Assembly (NCBI GenBank): GCA_016490735.1
Contig: JAEMWC010001104.1
Location: 86,001 to 150,000 of the forward strand
Direction: 5' to 3'
DNA: 64,000 bases
Origin: Pachyseris speciosa
Taxonomy: Eukaryota > Cnidaria > Anthozoa > Scleractinia > Pachyseridae
Both the position numbers and the translations under genes were made by a program. The notes beneath the pieces were generated by a model, which saw only the letters and a list, made by a program, of their open reading frames with translations, had not been told where the DNA came from and did no database searches. Of this stretch, positions 10,593 through 23,875 are shown one piece after another; position 1 is the first letter of the stretch; every line of letters begins with the position of its first letter.

Positions 10593-10719
10593 TGTAGTAT
10601 ATTGTTGAGACAAGCTGGATAACATATGGCTGCTTGCAGCCAGGCGTGGAACTAACTTTATTAAATATTCAAACCAACTTAAATACACGAGCCTAATTTG
10701 AATATGCTAATTCGTGACA
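10593..10719 (-). repeat. 5' LTR of the Gypsy element
   Basis: 127-bp direct repeat of 5895-6021. In element orientation it starts TGTCACGAATTAGC. It is followed on its right by more of the TGG/TAG microsatellite that flanks the other LTR. Confidence 0.9.
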
Positions 10720-10830
10720 ACAGTGGCAGTTGGGCTGGTATTGTGGCACAGTAGTGGTCATAGTAATGGCCGTGGAATTGCCTGTGGTTGTGGTAGTGGT
10801 GGTGGTACACTTTGGCAGCAGTAGAGGAAG
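10720..10830. repeat. TGG/TAG-type microsatellite (right part)
   Basis: GTGGTAGTGGTGG-type units, the right half of the array interrupted by the Gypsy insertion. Confidence 0.8.
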
Positions 10831-10915
10831 TGGTCCTTTGAAGGGAATTATTAGCGAACGAACGAATGAATTAATGAATGAGACAAACAAACAAAAGCTA
10901 ATAAAAACAGCCTAC

Positions 10916-11035
10916 CTTTCTGGCATTACCGTGGCCATACTTAAAGTTTCGGTAGTCCAAACCAAAATCAGTGATTTTACAAACACAGTTTCTGTCCAGT
11001 AGAACATTTCTTGCTGCCAAGTCTCGATGGATGAT
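10916..11035 (-). CDS. RTK exon: catalytic loop and DFG
   Basis: 120 nt, phase 0 at both ends. It begins [10 protein letters not shown] (the tyrosine-kinase-type catalytic loop with Asp and Asn) and contains ITDFGL (the Mg-binding Asp). Acceptor CTTAG, donor GTAGGC. The activation segment continues in exons to the left of the window. Confidence 0.95.
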
Positions 11036-11992
11036 CTAAGACCATAAGGTTTAAGAGACCATAAGGTTTATTAAAAATAAAATGGATAGAAATATTACAA
11101 TTTAGACTGACCTACAGGTAGCTTAGCTAATCGTGGCAGATCTAAAATTCTAGAATGATCTAAAAATGGTCAGATTATAGCTAATCAACTCTTTTTGAGA
11201 CAGCCTTTAAGAGACCCTGCCAGGGTAAATTCCTACAAACGACATGGCCCAAATAGTAGCGACAGCACATAAAATGAAATCCCGACGAAAGACATCATTC
11301 CCGGCAAAATTCCGACAGTGGCATCAAGGCCGAGATAAGGGAGATTTTAAAATTCAGACAAGTGACAAGTCCCTCCCCCTGCCCTGCCGCACCGGCAGGG
11401 CCTCCTTTAAGGCGGACCATTCTGTATGTCAGCATCTTACCTTGGTAACAGCTTGTTAATTACCTGTTTACAGATAACAGTAAATTAACACTATATTCGC
11501 GTTATGCTCTCTCAAATCCTAGGTGCACCCAGATAAATTTTTGTCTGGATGACAACCATTTCATATGCTAGATATAACAGATATAAAGTAGGAATTTTCG
11601 GAGTAACTCATCCAACCCAGTCGCTCGGCATTTTAATCTCCCTAACCATTCCAAACAACACATGTCGATCTCAAGCGTTTTCCTACATCAAGGTACCATG
11701 GAAAAGCCGTAAAAATCTCGAGCACAAATTGATCTTTCAAATCGGCACTCTTAATCCCCACGGTATCTACGAGCGGTTTTCATTCAATTAATTTATTCCT
11801 GTTTGTCACGTTACCATGTTCCTACAAATAGCGCAGCTCCATTTTCTGTATATAAACCATACACAACCCACAATTCCTCGATTCGCTCTGACCAAGGGCT
11901 AACGCTCGAAACATCAGCTAATCGAATCCCCGTGCGGTGGCCAATTTACATTATCAACTCAACTGATAAACCAAATTTACGTGTTTCACTCC

Positions 11993-12038
<46 letters not shown>

Positions 12039-15000
12039 TTAATTTGTAGTAACATAGCCCGGATTTGTGCTAAGTGGCTCTCCTTTGTTTTGATAAAGGT
12101 CCACACATCTTCGGAAAACAAACTGTTAAAAGATCCGGAAGCGCGATAAGGCGTTTCTGCAAAAGGGCCCATGTCTTGTCGGGTTGTTTCCGTAGTTTAC
12201 AGGGGCACCCAACGACAAGTTTCGGTAGATATCTGTTTGGTGGAGGGTAATTCGCCTTGGACTTTCGGCGTCGATTAAACAGTGCACTCTGATTTTCGTA
12301 ACTAAGGGACCGTTCGTTTTTTACGAGATAGGGGGGGCTGGTGGGTTTGGGGGAGGGGTCACCAAAAAAAATCCGGCCTTAAAGGGGGGGCCATCCAAAA
12401 ATAATAAGGGAAAAGGGGGGGGGGGGGGTCACGTAAAGTATTTTGGTAATACTTTAAGGTGGGATATGTTTATCCCCACATAAAAAAACAAAGAAAGTTT
12501 TTAAATCGGCTACAGACTACAGTTTTAAAGCTATGGAACTTAATGAACCAAAAAAGATTTCTTTTTTTATGTTTACTTAATTTTCATCTCTGTATTGTTG
12601 GATTTTTTAATCTTTTTTGATTTTTTTAAAACAATTTTTTCATTTTTTTTACAACTTTTTTAAATAATTTTTTTAAAAAAGGAATTTTGACATAAGTACA
12701 AGTGAGCAGCACATTGCACGTTACGCAGGATTTTAGTCATATCCTGCGCATAATTTTCTGTAGGTGTCTTTCGCTGTTCACACCCTAGTTGGAACGTGAT
12801 TTGTACTTTGTGTATGTTTGTAAAAAATAAGTTCCTTTTATCCATGTTTTTCAAACCTCCTGACGAAGTCTGTGTGATCAGACGAAAACGGTCGTTGAAA
12901 ATAAGGCAAGTTGACAAGATCTGTTGCTGTGTGCTGCTCACTAGTACTTATTTAAAAATAATACATCTCGATGTGGTAGATTTCAGCAAAAAAGAGGGCA
13001 GAGGAGAGGGCAAAGGAAAGCCAGAACGCGAAAGAGAAAAATTATGAAGATCATGCTTGGAAAGATTTGTGTGAAGATCCGATAAAACTAAAAAAGCTCT
13101 GAGTACCAGAGCTAAACAAATATCTCAAACACCATAGACTAGACAAGCAACTGAACAGCACCAAAACTGACAAGGTTCAGGTATTTACCAGACACTGGCT
13201 TCTCCAAATGAATCCTGAAGTAACTGACAGATCTACTACAAACAGGATTGAGAGGAAGAGACGAGGCTGAAAATGAACCTTTGCTAGACAGTGATAACGA
13301 CGACAGCGATAAAGACGACAACGGTGGCAGTAAAAGCAGCGCTGATGAGGAGAATGAAAATGATTGCATTGACTCTGGTGATAGAGACGAGTTGAGGGTT
13401 GTCATTTTTGCGTTCATCAATGACGAAGAAGAAGTTGAGAGGCCAGCCATAACACACTCGGGAAGAACCAACAACACAATTGCCATCAACATGCCGTCTG
13501 TTCTAACAACATCGGTTCATTACCATGTCACTGCCAGAGCGGCTATACTGGAGATAACCAGAAGATCAGAAATTGATTTTTCTATCTTTGATTCCTCAAT
13601 GAACTCAGAGCGAGCTGGCACATTTCTTTTTTTGATGATTTTATAGTATACAGTTAAAAGTGACAGATGCAACTGTAGTATGAATTGTAATACCTTGATA
13701 ATGCCAAAAAGATACTGTGTTACTTGTACAGTATGTATAGCTGGTTTCATTGACAATTTTTTGGGGGAAGGGGGGGTCACCGAAAAAATTTACCTTTATT
13801 TGGGGGGTCATGGAAAAAAATTTAATGACGGGGGGGGTCATACAATTTTTTAATGACAGTTCAAAAAATCCCACCAGCCCCCCCTACCTCGTAAAAAATG
13901 AACGGTCCCTAAAACGTTAAAACGTGGCCTAAAAGATTCGCAATTGGGAAATCATAGCCACTGAGATTTTCGGAAAGGTCGGAATTGAAGGGCTGAGAGC
14001 ATAAACTGCCTATGTGTAAATTTAGGTCGTTTTTCGATTTTCCTCGGAAATGAAACAAATTTTTGCATGTGACTTGCAAGCAATTCGATTCAAAAACATT
14101 TTCCGGTATTTTTATTCACTGATTTTTGTTTCATTTCCGAGCAAAATCGAAAAACGACCTAAAATTACATAAAATAATCCGTATCGTCTGATGCGTAACA
14201 CAACGACTTGTTAAAATGTCTCGCGTGCAAATACTTTTTTGCTGGTGTTTATGTCACTCGAAAATACGTTTTGCTGATGTTTACAAGCCTCCATAGAATC
14301 AAAATAACCGAGTTGATCGATGCAAAACTGATTTATATGTTGAAATTCGGCAGCATGTCTCCCTGTGTTTACATAACAACTCGACGACCGACCACGAAAT
14401 AATATTTTCCACGCGCGTCCATGCAACTTTTCCCTGGATTGTTTTCAAGATACTCATCGAAAACAGATGGGCTTGTCGTCATGCTGATTTCCCTCTCTCG
14501 GATGAATTCTCCGAAATGTTTCCGAATTCACGGCAAGACAGCGCCCACTTCGGCCGCAATGAATTCTGGGAATGTTATGCCCTCCGCGAGCGAAAGACAC
14601 TCTGCAAACATCACTGACTTTTTTGCCCTAAACTCCGAAAACACCTCTGCTTTTCGGAAATTCTAGCACGGCAACCTTTCAGAAATGGACCAAGGCTAGC
14701 AAAACCGAGCCGCTTTTGAGACGAGAGATGTTTTCAGAGTTTTTTTTCTGCCCGGCTCTTAATCTCTACTCCCAAACCGGAGAGTCAAATTAATCTCTCT
14801 CTTCATGGTTTGGCAAGCAGAGAAAACACGACTGGCTTCTTTCAGCCGTGTTAGACTTTCGGATCTAAAGCCTTCATGATGTCCTTCGACCACCGAGCGA
14901 ACAGGCAAACTGACATAATTCGATTAAACCAAACAAGCTAGCGCGGATCGAGTCAGGAGCTCCAACATAAACGTCGCGTAAGTATCGATGTTTTAACCAC

Positions 15001-17968
15001 CAAAACTTTTAGTCTACGTCACACTATGGAACAGTCCTTTCTACCTGTCAATCATTTCATGTCCAGTTTCGGTTTTACCCTTCAGTTACGAGCATTTGGC
15101 GCTTAGTTTTCAAATAAAGAATACCCTTGGGCATTGCTTCATGCATGTTAATAAGGCAGACATATGAAGGGCTGAGAGCATAAACTGCAGATGTGTAATT
15201 TTAGGTCGTTTTTCGATTTTCCTCGGAAGTGAAACAAATTTTTGCATGTGACTCGCAAGCAATTCGATTCAAAAACATTTTCCGGTATTTTTATTCACTG
15301 ATTTTTGTTTCATTTCCGAGCAAAATCGAAAAACAACCTAAGATTACACATAGGCAGTTTATGCTCTCAGCCCTTCAATTGTTGTTTCTGGCAGTCAAAA
15401 ACGTCAGCTAGCATTTTTGGAAAGAAATAATTCCCTAGCCGGAAAGCTCGTGGAAAGTTCATTTTCAGCTCGCATTTTCTCAAAGGAAAATTTTGTTCCC
15501 TAACATTTTCGGGCAATTAAACTTTCAGCTAGGGAATCTGAACAGAAGGTTATGAAAACATCTCTTTTTAAACAGACTTCAAACATCACAAGATACTTAA
15601 AAATGCCTTTCTATAGCTTTTGGTTGATATGGCTAGTTGGGTGCCCCTAAGTTTAGCTAATCTTGAATTAGACATTTTGATGCGTTTGGTAGGAAAGGCA
15701 ACGTAAGAATGAAAATGTCGCTACGTGTGGAGAGATATTAAAATTAGGACAGTGTTTGAAAAGGTCGGCGTTGCTTTTATATTCTTTCCATGGCTAAAGG
15801 CTAAAGGCGCGGATAAATTTATTGATAGGAATCTACAGTATGGCAAGGAATAGTAACGCGAGCGCGCGATTAAAATTGCTCCTCACGCTCACCCAGTAGG
15901 TGACGCAACACATGAAGGGAAGCGGGGAAAAATCAGTCATTGACGTTCCGTCGAGCGGCTCGCTCAGTTTAATGGAACATACTTGGGACTGTTCGTAGTA
16001 GCCCTTACGATTTGAAGGTAAAAATATTCTAATACATGTCATAGGATTGTGTACTCTGGCAAATGAAAAAAATATATCACAAGTTAAATCGGGAAATGTA
16101 TGGCCTAGGTATGGCCATTATGTGCAGCTTCCTTGTTGCTACATTGTTACTACTCTCGAGTGATGAACAATGACAGTTTTGTGAGGTTTGATGTGACGTG
16201 GATGAATGTTTTGAATACATTGTGTGTAGCAATTTGAAAATGGTGTTGAACGTGGGGTGTAGCATATTTAATTTCTGGCCTCACACTTAAAGAACGACGT
16301 TTGTGGCCTCACGCTTGAAGAACGAAGAATATATATTGTGTTTAGCTTGTTTGCTAGATCAGTTCCCGTAGAATTATCACGTATGATTTGCACTTCATTT
16401 CGACAGTGCAAGGCAGTTAAATAAAGGGAAATGATATGTTTTGAATACATTGTGTGTAGCATTTTGAATTTGTGGCCTCACTCTTGAAGAACGACGAATA
16501 CAAATGGTGTTTAACTTGGGGTGTAGAATATTTAATTTGTGGCCTCGCACTTTAAGAACGACATTTGTGGCCTCACGCTTAAAGAACGAAGAATATAAAT
16601 TGTATTTTCCCGTAGAATTATCACGTATGATTTGCACTTCATTTCGATAGAGCAAGGCACTTATGGAAATGATATGTTTTGAATAGATAACGAGTACTGT
16701 GTATCCGCGTATCCAGCCTTTGCGTATCCCTGTATCCAACCAACCTTTGCTTATCCGCGTATCCAACTTTTTTCGGGGTATATCTTTGAAGTGGCAGGGT
16801 ATTCTGCAGTTAAGCCGAATTGGAGTGAATTTTCTATGAACTGAAAGATTTCTTAAACTTGATAAGAAATTATTATTTAATCATCGGATCAGGAAAATTA
16901 CCAATCTATCGTATATATTTGTAAAAATGAATAACTGAATATTTCCAGAGGAGGCTTACTGCATGTATAAAGAGTTATAATATTTTGTCATCACAACTGA
17001 GGCGATCACCCCTTTAATTTAGGTTATTTATTAATAATTCAATTTAAATTAATTTAGGCGAATTTAGGTTAATTAATCAGGTCAACTTATAAATTTGGTT
17101 CACAGAATGTTCCCTGAAGGACACAGCAAAAATAAGTCTGTTATTACAAGAACATTGATGAGAACTTAGGGTTTATAAATGTGAGCTTCCTGGGCTCTTG
17201 TAGGACAACTTTATTACTCGGGCCGTGAAACCCCCGAGTTCTAAAACGGCCTTTGTTCTTTTTCTTTTTCATACACAAAGCTCACTACCGGCATTTCTGC
17301 CTAGCGATAACGATCAGGCACCAAAAAAACCCGAACTATCTCCGGATTCGAGCTTTTTGTTGAGCTTGCAGTTTTTCCTGTCTTTTCTCTCGTGAGTCGA
17401 AGCTTCGAAGGATCAACATGTCTACAGCTGTGGCAAACTTACGTTCAGTTCAGTTCAGTTCATTTTATTTTATACTATTTACAAAGTAATTACATGGCAA
17501 AAGAAAAGTACAGGAGTTACACTAACAAATGCACACGCTGTTCACGGTAGACTCGCAAGTGTTTCATCGACCAAGCTCACTCCGGTCATCTTCACGTGTC
17601 GCGCACGAGACTTGAGTGACCTCCAGTGCAGTTGACCTTGCATACAACTCTGCACGAAAGATATTTTCAAGTTCAAATTGTTTTTTTTTTTCAGTGTTTT
17701 TCTGCAACAGATGCTTCGATGAGTTATTTTAGAGGTTTCTGTGACCACATCTCGAATACTAAACCGCTCGACAAGCGTTTTCATTCTCAAACGCAGAGCA
17801 CTGAGAAATTGTGATTTAAACAATGTGATTAGTCATTTTTTAATATATAAACTATTTTCTCCCTATTAGCTATGCTGATCATCTATGGTATAGTTGTCAG
17901 CGTAACTGTTTCTTAAGCAGTTGGTCCCAGGGCCAAGCCATAGTAATGGCAACTTTTCCGTGTTGTTG

Positions 17969-18000
<32 letters not shown>

Positions 18001-21000
18001 TGCTTCTCTTTCTATTGCTCTGTTTGTTTTGTTTCGTTTTTTCTTAGAAGTATTATTATTGTTATCAAAGGTTGACCTCTAAAGCAATTCGGCAGTTTTA
18101 AAGGGATGTATGCTGACAGGGTACACACAAAAAGGCTCGAACATCATGATAAGCGCAGTGCGTCCGATGTAAGGAGGACAGACGTCTCTTTTTTCTCTTG
18201 GCTTTTTGCAGGCCCGAGTTTAGGCTAATTATAGCCTCTAGTTTTAATAGTGATCGATTTAAAGGGTAAAATCAAATGCTTTATTTATCTGTCGACCTAT
18301 TAATCTCCACATACCCCTCTTGATCCAAGGAATATCATCCCATCTGCAATCTCCCTGGCAAATGACACCAGGTCATACGTTTCCAGCTCCACAGCCTCAC
18401 CCTCTCCTCGATGATACTTGTCTTCAATTCCTCGGCTTTTTCTCAGATAGCCCAGCAAATCTCCACAGGGCAAGTACTCCATGATCAGAATTGGGTGAAC
18501 TGTGAGCACACATACAACAAAAACCAAGGCAAGCTACAGAATAGTTGAAACTGTCCATCCTCTAGAAACAGGGCGAAGTTAGTTCAAAATAAGTCTTACA
18601 AGAGCTGAAGAATATTTTGCTATCAGTTTCAAAATGAATAATGTCAAGATGATTAATACCTTAGTTTGTATGTGCTGTGCTGACATTTTGTTGTCTACAA
18701 AATGCTCTAGGAGTTCACCATGACCGCTAAATAAAAGCATTGAGAACGCATTCATACAGGGTTAGCCTCAACCTAAAGTAAAAAATTCACAAATACCGGC
18801 GGGAAGGTGCCACAATTTGAAAATTAAATAATAATAGACGGAGCTGTAAATATGTCATCTCCTCGCTGGAATTTGTGAATATTTTACTTTACGTCGAGGC
18901 TAACCTTGTTCAAAGTACTTTTATTCAGGGGCTATGGCGAACTCGAAACTGGGCTATTTGCATCACATACACCATTTGTTGCGTAGCTAACAGTCTGGAT
19001 GCCCCCCACCCCATGAAGACAAAAAGAGAAAGTTCACAGAATCATAGTGAAGAACAACGAAACTCCCTCCAAAAGCACATTCAGGATGGGCCTTTGAAAC
19101 TTTTTCTGGCCCCTTGTTTTGGTCAATTTATTGATGTGTTAGACAGTTAAGCATCGAGAAAGACATTAAAAACTTACTTCGTGTTGTAACGCAACCAATG
19201 AAGGTGACGATGTTAGGTTGAGAGTTTTCTTCAAGTTGTTTTCCCAACTCAATCTCCCTCATCAGCGCTCTTCTTCCTTCTGCCCCCGAGGTGGCTGATG
19301 CAGAAGATTAGAGAACAATGAATACCAAGCAAACTTAATAACAGATAGTAGATGAGCTAGAGTCCTTGTCCAGTGAATATGTGAATGATCATCGCAGATA
19401 GATAGTTAACGTTCTACAGACTTAAAACGCCAATAGTTTTTCATAAAAGGGCCAGCAGAATCATTATTAGATCACTCATCCCCCATTGAAATCATTAAAT
19501 GCTACCCTTACATTTCAATAACGAGCCCATTCAGGAGAGAGCTTGTGGATAAACCTAACAACACAATACAAAGTTATGAGGAAACAATTTGAAGGCTGCA
19601 GAGGCAAGGGACATCATCATTTTGGAATGAAGTTGACCATTGATTCAACAAGTGGGTAGCTAGGACATAAACTGCTGGAATCACTGCCTTAAAACTTAAC
19701 CATCTTACAAATATGGTAATTCATTATCACTGTAGATGAAAACCAGTGGTTTCTTACGTGTAAAGCACTTTGCTGCAATAACCTGTCTTCTATGGCCTCG
19801 ACCTGGTTCCTTCAAACTTCCTTTCCAGACCACTCCAAACGCCCCTGAGCCAATAACCTCTCGCAGCACTATACGGTCACGTGAAACTTCCCATTTATCC
19901 GCTTCATGATCCATCTCTTCCAGCTCATATCCTTGCTCTTCATCAAGACTGAATCGTGTTTAAAAAGTGAAATAAATTTGTTAGTCTTACTGCCCTAACC
20001 ATTTTTCAGTTAACAATAATTAAATACTTAGATTGAACTCTCTTAATGAACAGATTAAAATTATCGACAAGTTAAGGTGGCTCTGTATCCGCTGCTAAAA
20101 TATTATGTTGTTTGTTGTTGTTGTTTATTCCACACAAAATTCTATACAAAGTAATCATAAGTTGGGCCAGAGCCAGGGGCTTAAATGGCTTATGCAATTT
20201 ATGTCCGGGTCACTTACATCGTTTTTTAGTTATTTTCTCTTAAAGCTAATATTAGCGGTGTTTTTTTTCTAACAGGTTATAGTTTGCTTTGATGACTTGA
20301 GCATTTATTTGACCCCACCATAAAAGTAACAACATATAAAGATTGGTAGTAATGATCCATCGAAGTACGGATGCTGGAAAATGCTGGAAACCGGTGTTAG
20401 TCACCTTAAGCAACTGCAGCAACTGCAGGTTCAATTTTGGCACCGTTATTAAATTCTGATTTTTAAAATGCAACGAGATTATGGACAGCATCCTCATAGG
20501 CATAAGAAAAGGTAATTTGTGAGTAAATGTGGGTATGGTGTTCCCTATTAAAAAGACAAAAAAGGAAGGGCTGAAATCCTGGAACATATGTCACCAAGAT
20601 AAAGGGTCCCAACCTTTGCAGGTCTTTTGCCTTCCTCATATGTCTAAATACTTATAACAAGCATATTGAGCAAGTAATGGCTCTCTGCTGAGTGCGTTGC
20701 TATATGACGTTATATTATAAGACGTACACAACACGTAGGTACACGTCTTAAATCAAGTAGAAGATATAAAAGCCTTTCACTTACTTGGCGGCCTTGGCTT
20801 TGTACACTGCAGTGCAAAACAATTATAAATGAAACAAAATTGATATCTAAGCAACGTATAAATTAAAATAAATAGATTTCATTTGGGCAAAGAGAGGAAC
20901 GAAACATAAGAAGAATAGCAGTCACGCCACTCGCCTGCGCTCATAGGATTCTTCTTTGTTCTTACCACGTCTTGACGTCATCTGTGCGTAATAAAAGCGC

Positions 21001-23835
21001 ACAATATGGTTTCACGTACTGATCAATTTAAACCAATCAAACTTCGGATCCGAAAACATTTAGTGGGTAAGCACAGAGAAGCAATAGAGCGTTTCTGACG
21101 AGGGACTATCAGCTTACATTTACGATCCCCGTCCACTGTAAAATTTTTCTCCGAGCAAAAGTCATTGAGTTTACTGCACACCAATTTAACCGTTAAAAAA
21201 AGAACAACAAAGGCAAAAATAAACAAGATTTCAAAACTACAGTGTGACCAAACTGTTGGTTACTATCTATGCGGATGGATTTTATCGCGACGCCTGATAA
21301 TACGGACTCTCAAAGTTTAGTGGTAAGCTATGACAGACTAAAAGACAAAGACAACAAGACAACTTATAAAATTAAGTTGGGTTGGATCTAGTTATGCAGA
21401 CGCAACGCTCATTTTTTTTTAATTCACTCGCTTCATATACTTCAATACAGCGGCAGAAAATGTACCGAAACGGTGCTTTATGAAACAGTACTCGAAGAAT
21501 TCCCTCCGCAGCGACTTTAAATTTGTATGATTGACTTAACCCCCCTCTAAAGTAACCGATTCACAATCTCCCTTTTTAGAAATATATCATTGTTTTTCCA
21601 GATCCTGTCCCCCAAAAGAGTCCTAATAAGCAGATGCTCCAATAAATGAAATAAACAGATACGTTTTGGCCTTAGAGGAAACCTCGGGCTTCAAGTGGAA
21701 CCCCTTGTGGGCTGCATAGCACCTTGTCAAATATACACTACTACCATGAACATCTATTATTTTGCATTGGTGTCATTATCTCAATTTTGATTGGCTAAAA
21801 GCATGCAGCTAATTACTGCTGGAACTGTTTTTTTTTTGTCATACTTACAGAAAATAGGTTTTTATAAACGTAGAAGTGACGTCATACCTACAGACTATAG
21901 GTTTTATACATGCAGAAGCTAGGGACGTCATTTTGCAAACAATATTTTTTCACACGCGACAAACACGTTTGTTTTGCTGAAGCTCTTCTGGAATTGTATT
22001 GCAAAAGGTTTTACCAAAATGGGTCAGTGTTCAGTAAACAGTTTAATTTAAGTTTTAAAAATTGTTTTAGAGTGGGTTTTTGTAAAATTTTGCTGGAAAC
22101 ATTTGGACTGTACTTACAATTTTAGGTTGTAAGCTTTTGTTTCTTGTACGCGCTCTTGTTTTTTACAAACGCTCAAGTGTATGCATAATAAAAAAGTTAT
22201 TGAATTTGGTTTTTGCATAATAGCAAGAATTATCAGGGCCATCATATTCTCGCTATAATGCCCAATCTCATCCAATAAATACTAAATTGAATGACATGAA
22301 ATCCTAACTTGAGGCAAATTTATCAAAGGCGGGCATCCCATACCTGTCATACGACGTTTGCAGATGTACCAAATGACAAATATTACAACAATAATGATGA
22401 CAGCAGACAGAGGACCAGCAATGTAATACCACTCAAATATCTTCCTTTCTGTTGGAGCAGTACCCTTTACATCTACCAAGTAAAGTTTGAGACCGAGCAT
22501 TAGCAGGCCTCATCAGCATGGCATAGCTAATAACCAAGCTCAAGTACCCACATGAATAAAACAAGCCACGAAAATGTGAAGATAGAGAATAAATGTGATA
22601 TCAGGTAAATGAATTGTGTCTATAATACAGGCAACAAATGCAAAGAGTGTTGATGTACTTGTAATATTTCGATATAATTCTATATCATCTTCAGACAGAA
22701 GCGACATACAGGTAGCAGAAATCGGAATACTGTAAGATGGTACATTAGCATTAATATACACGAGAGAAGGCAAAACAGAGAAAGTGCTATAAGGAGAATA
22801 GACATAATTCCCTACTGGCTTTTAAACCAATGTTCAAAGATGGTGCTGAACGCTTGATATGGAAAGCTTCTTTGCATAGTAGTAGGTTCCAATTATCGTC
22901 GCTGTCTATTATGTAGACATGTATGCGATGTGAAATGTTCCATTAATTGTGTGTTGTAACCCGCGTATTGTGTACATCTTTTGATATTGGACGTCAATGC
23001 CATCGAGGTCAGCTGTTTTTTGAAGTTGACCAGGTACTGGTTTTCGATTGGATCGCAGGCTCAAGCCAGGTGTGGGGCACCCAAGCCAAAACGAGGCTTA
23101 ATATTTCGCGCGCTTTCTGCGGCTCGAGATCTCACATTCAGTTGGTTTCTTCATTTTGAGCAAAACAACTTCATCTTCTTCGAAGTTCTCTCTTTTAATT
23201 CGCGTAAAAGGCAGAGGGTGAATTTTCAACTGATAAAATGGAAGAAGAGCAAAATTTTCTCAGGAATTTCTTAAATTTTGGACCCAGTTGTACATGGCGC
23301 CCGGATTGTGTGGTTGAAAAACAAAATGATTTAACGTTTCAAGGGCTTGTTCACTTTACCGCGGCATCTTGCAGCTCACCACGAAAGTTCACTTTACAAT
23401 TCACCGACATTAATGGGAGGAACGTTTAGCCCAAACTTGGTGCAAGAAGGTCTTTCTTTGGACAAACCGTTTGCTATTTTTGTAGATGCGTGTTTTTGCT
23501 TCAGTGGATCGATGTGTATTTTCAAGTCGTGAGGTTTAATCGTTATTAATTTTGTTCAGGAATGAAACTTGTATTTTTGTCTCGACTGGATATAAATAAC
23601 AATCTACTCGTTTTGAACACAAGGAAGTAGCTAGTCGAATTGTTTGTTTGTTGTTTTGCCAAGCGAACGAGTGTTTTCCTCCGCTTGGCTGACTGTACAT
23701 GTTTTTTGACGTCAGTGTTTCTATAGTGTTAAGAACTGAAACAAACGTTTGCCCTTATGTTATTAACACGTAATCGCAGTGAGTCCTCGTAAAGTATCTC
23801 TCATGTTTTGCGCGACGAGGGCAATTTCAGCAAAT

Positions 23836-23875
<40 letters not shown>

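Larger units (their letters stand above)
5895..10719 (-). mobile_element. Ty3/Gypsy LTR retrotransposon, degenerate, inserted in a microsatellite
   Basis: Bounded by two 127-bp direct repeats (5895-6021 and 10593-10719) that begin TG and end CA in element orientation. The order read on the minus strand is gag with zinc knuckles, protease remnant, reverse transcriptase, RNase H, integrase, then a purine-rich GGCGGGAAAGTAG tract next to the 3' LTR. The flanking 5-mers ACATT (5890-5894) and ACAGT (10720-10724) are a plausible 5-bp target duplication with one change. The order RT-RNaseH-integrase is that of Ty3/Gypsy (Metaviridae). All genes carry stops or frameshifts, and the leader before gag is only about 95 bp, so this copy is dead. 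Confidence 0.93.

Noticed and set aside
13139..13492. Minus-strand Ser/Leu-rich frame
   Set aside because: Antisense of the acidic tail of the SAP-like gene.
23238..23532. Short frames as a possible exon
   Set aside because: No recognisable family, and not needed by the phase-consistent kinase model.
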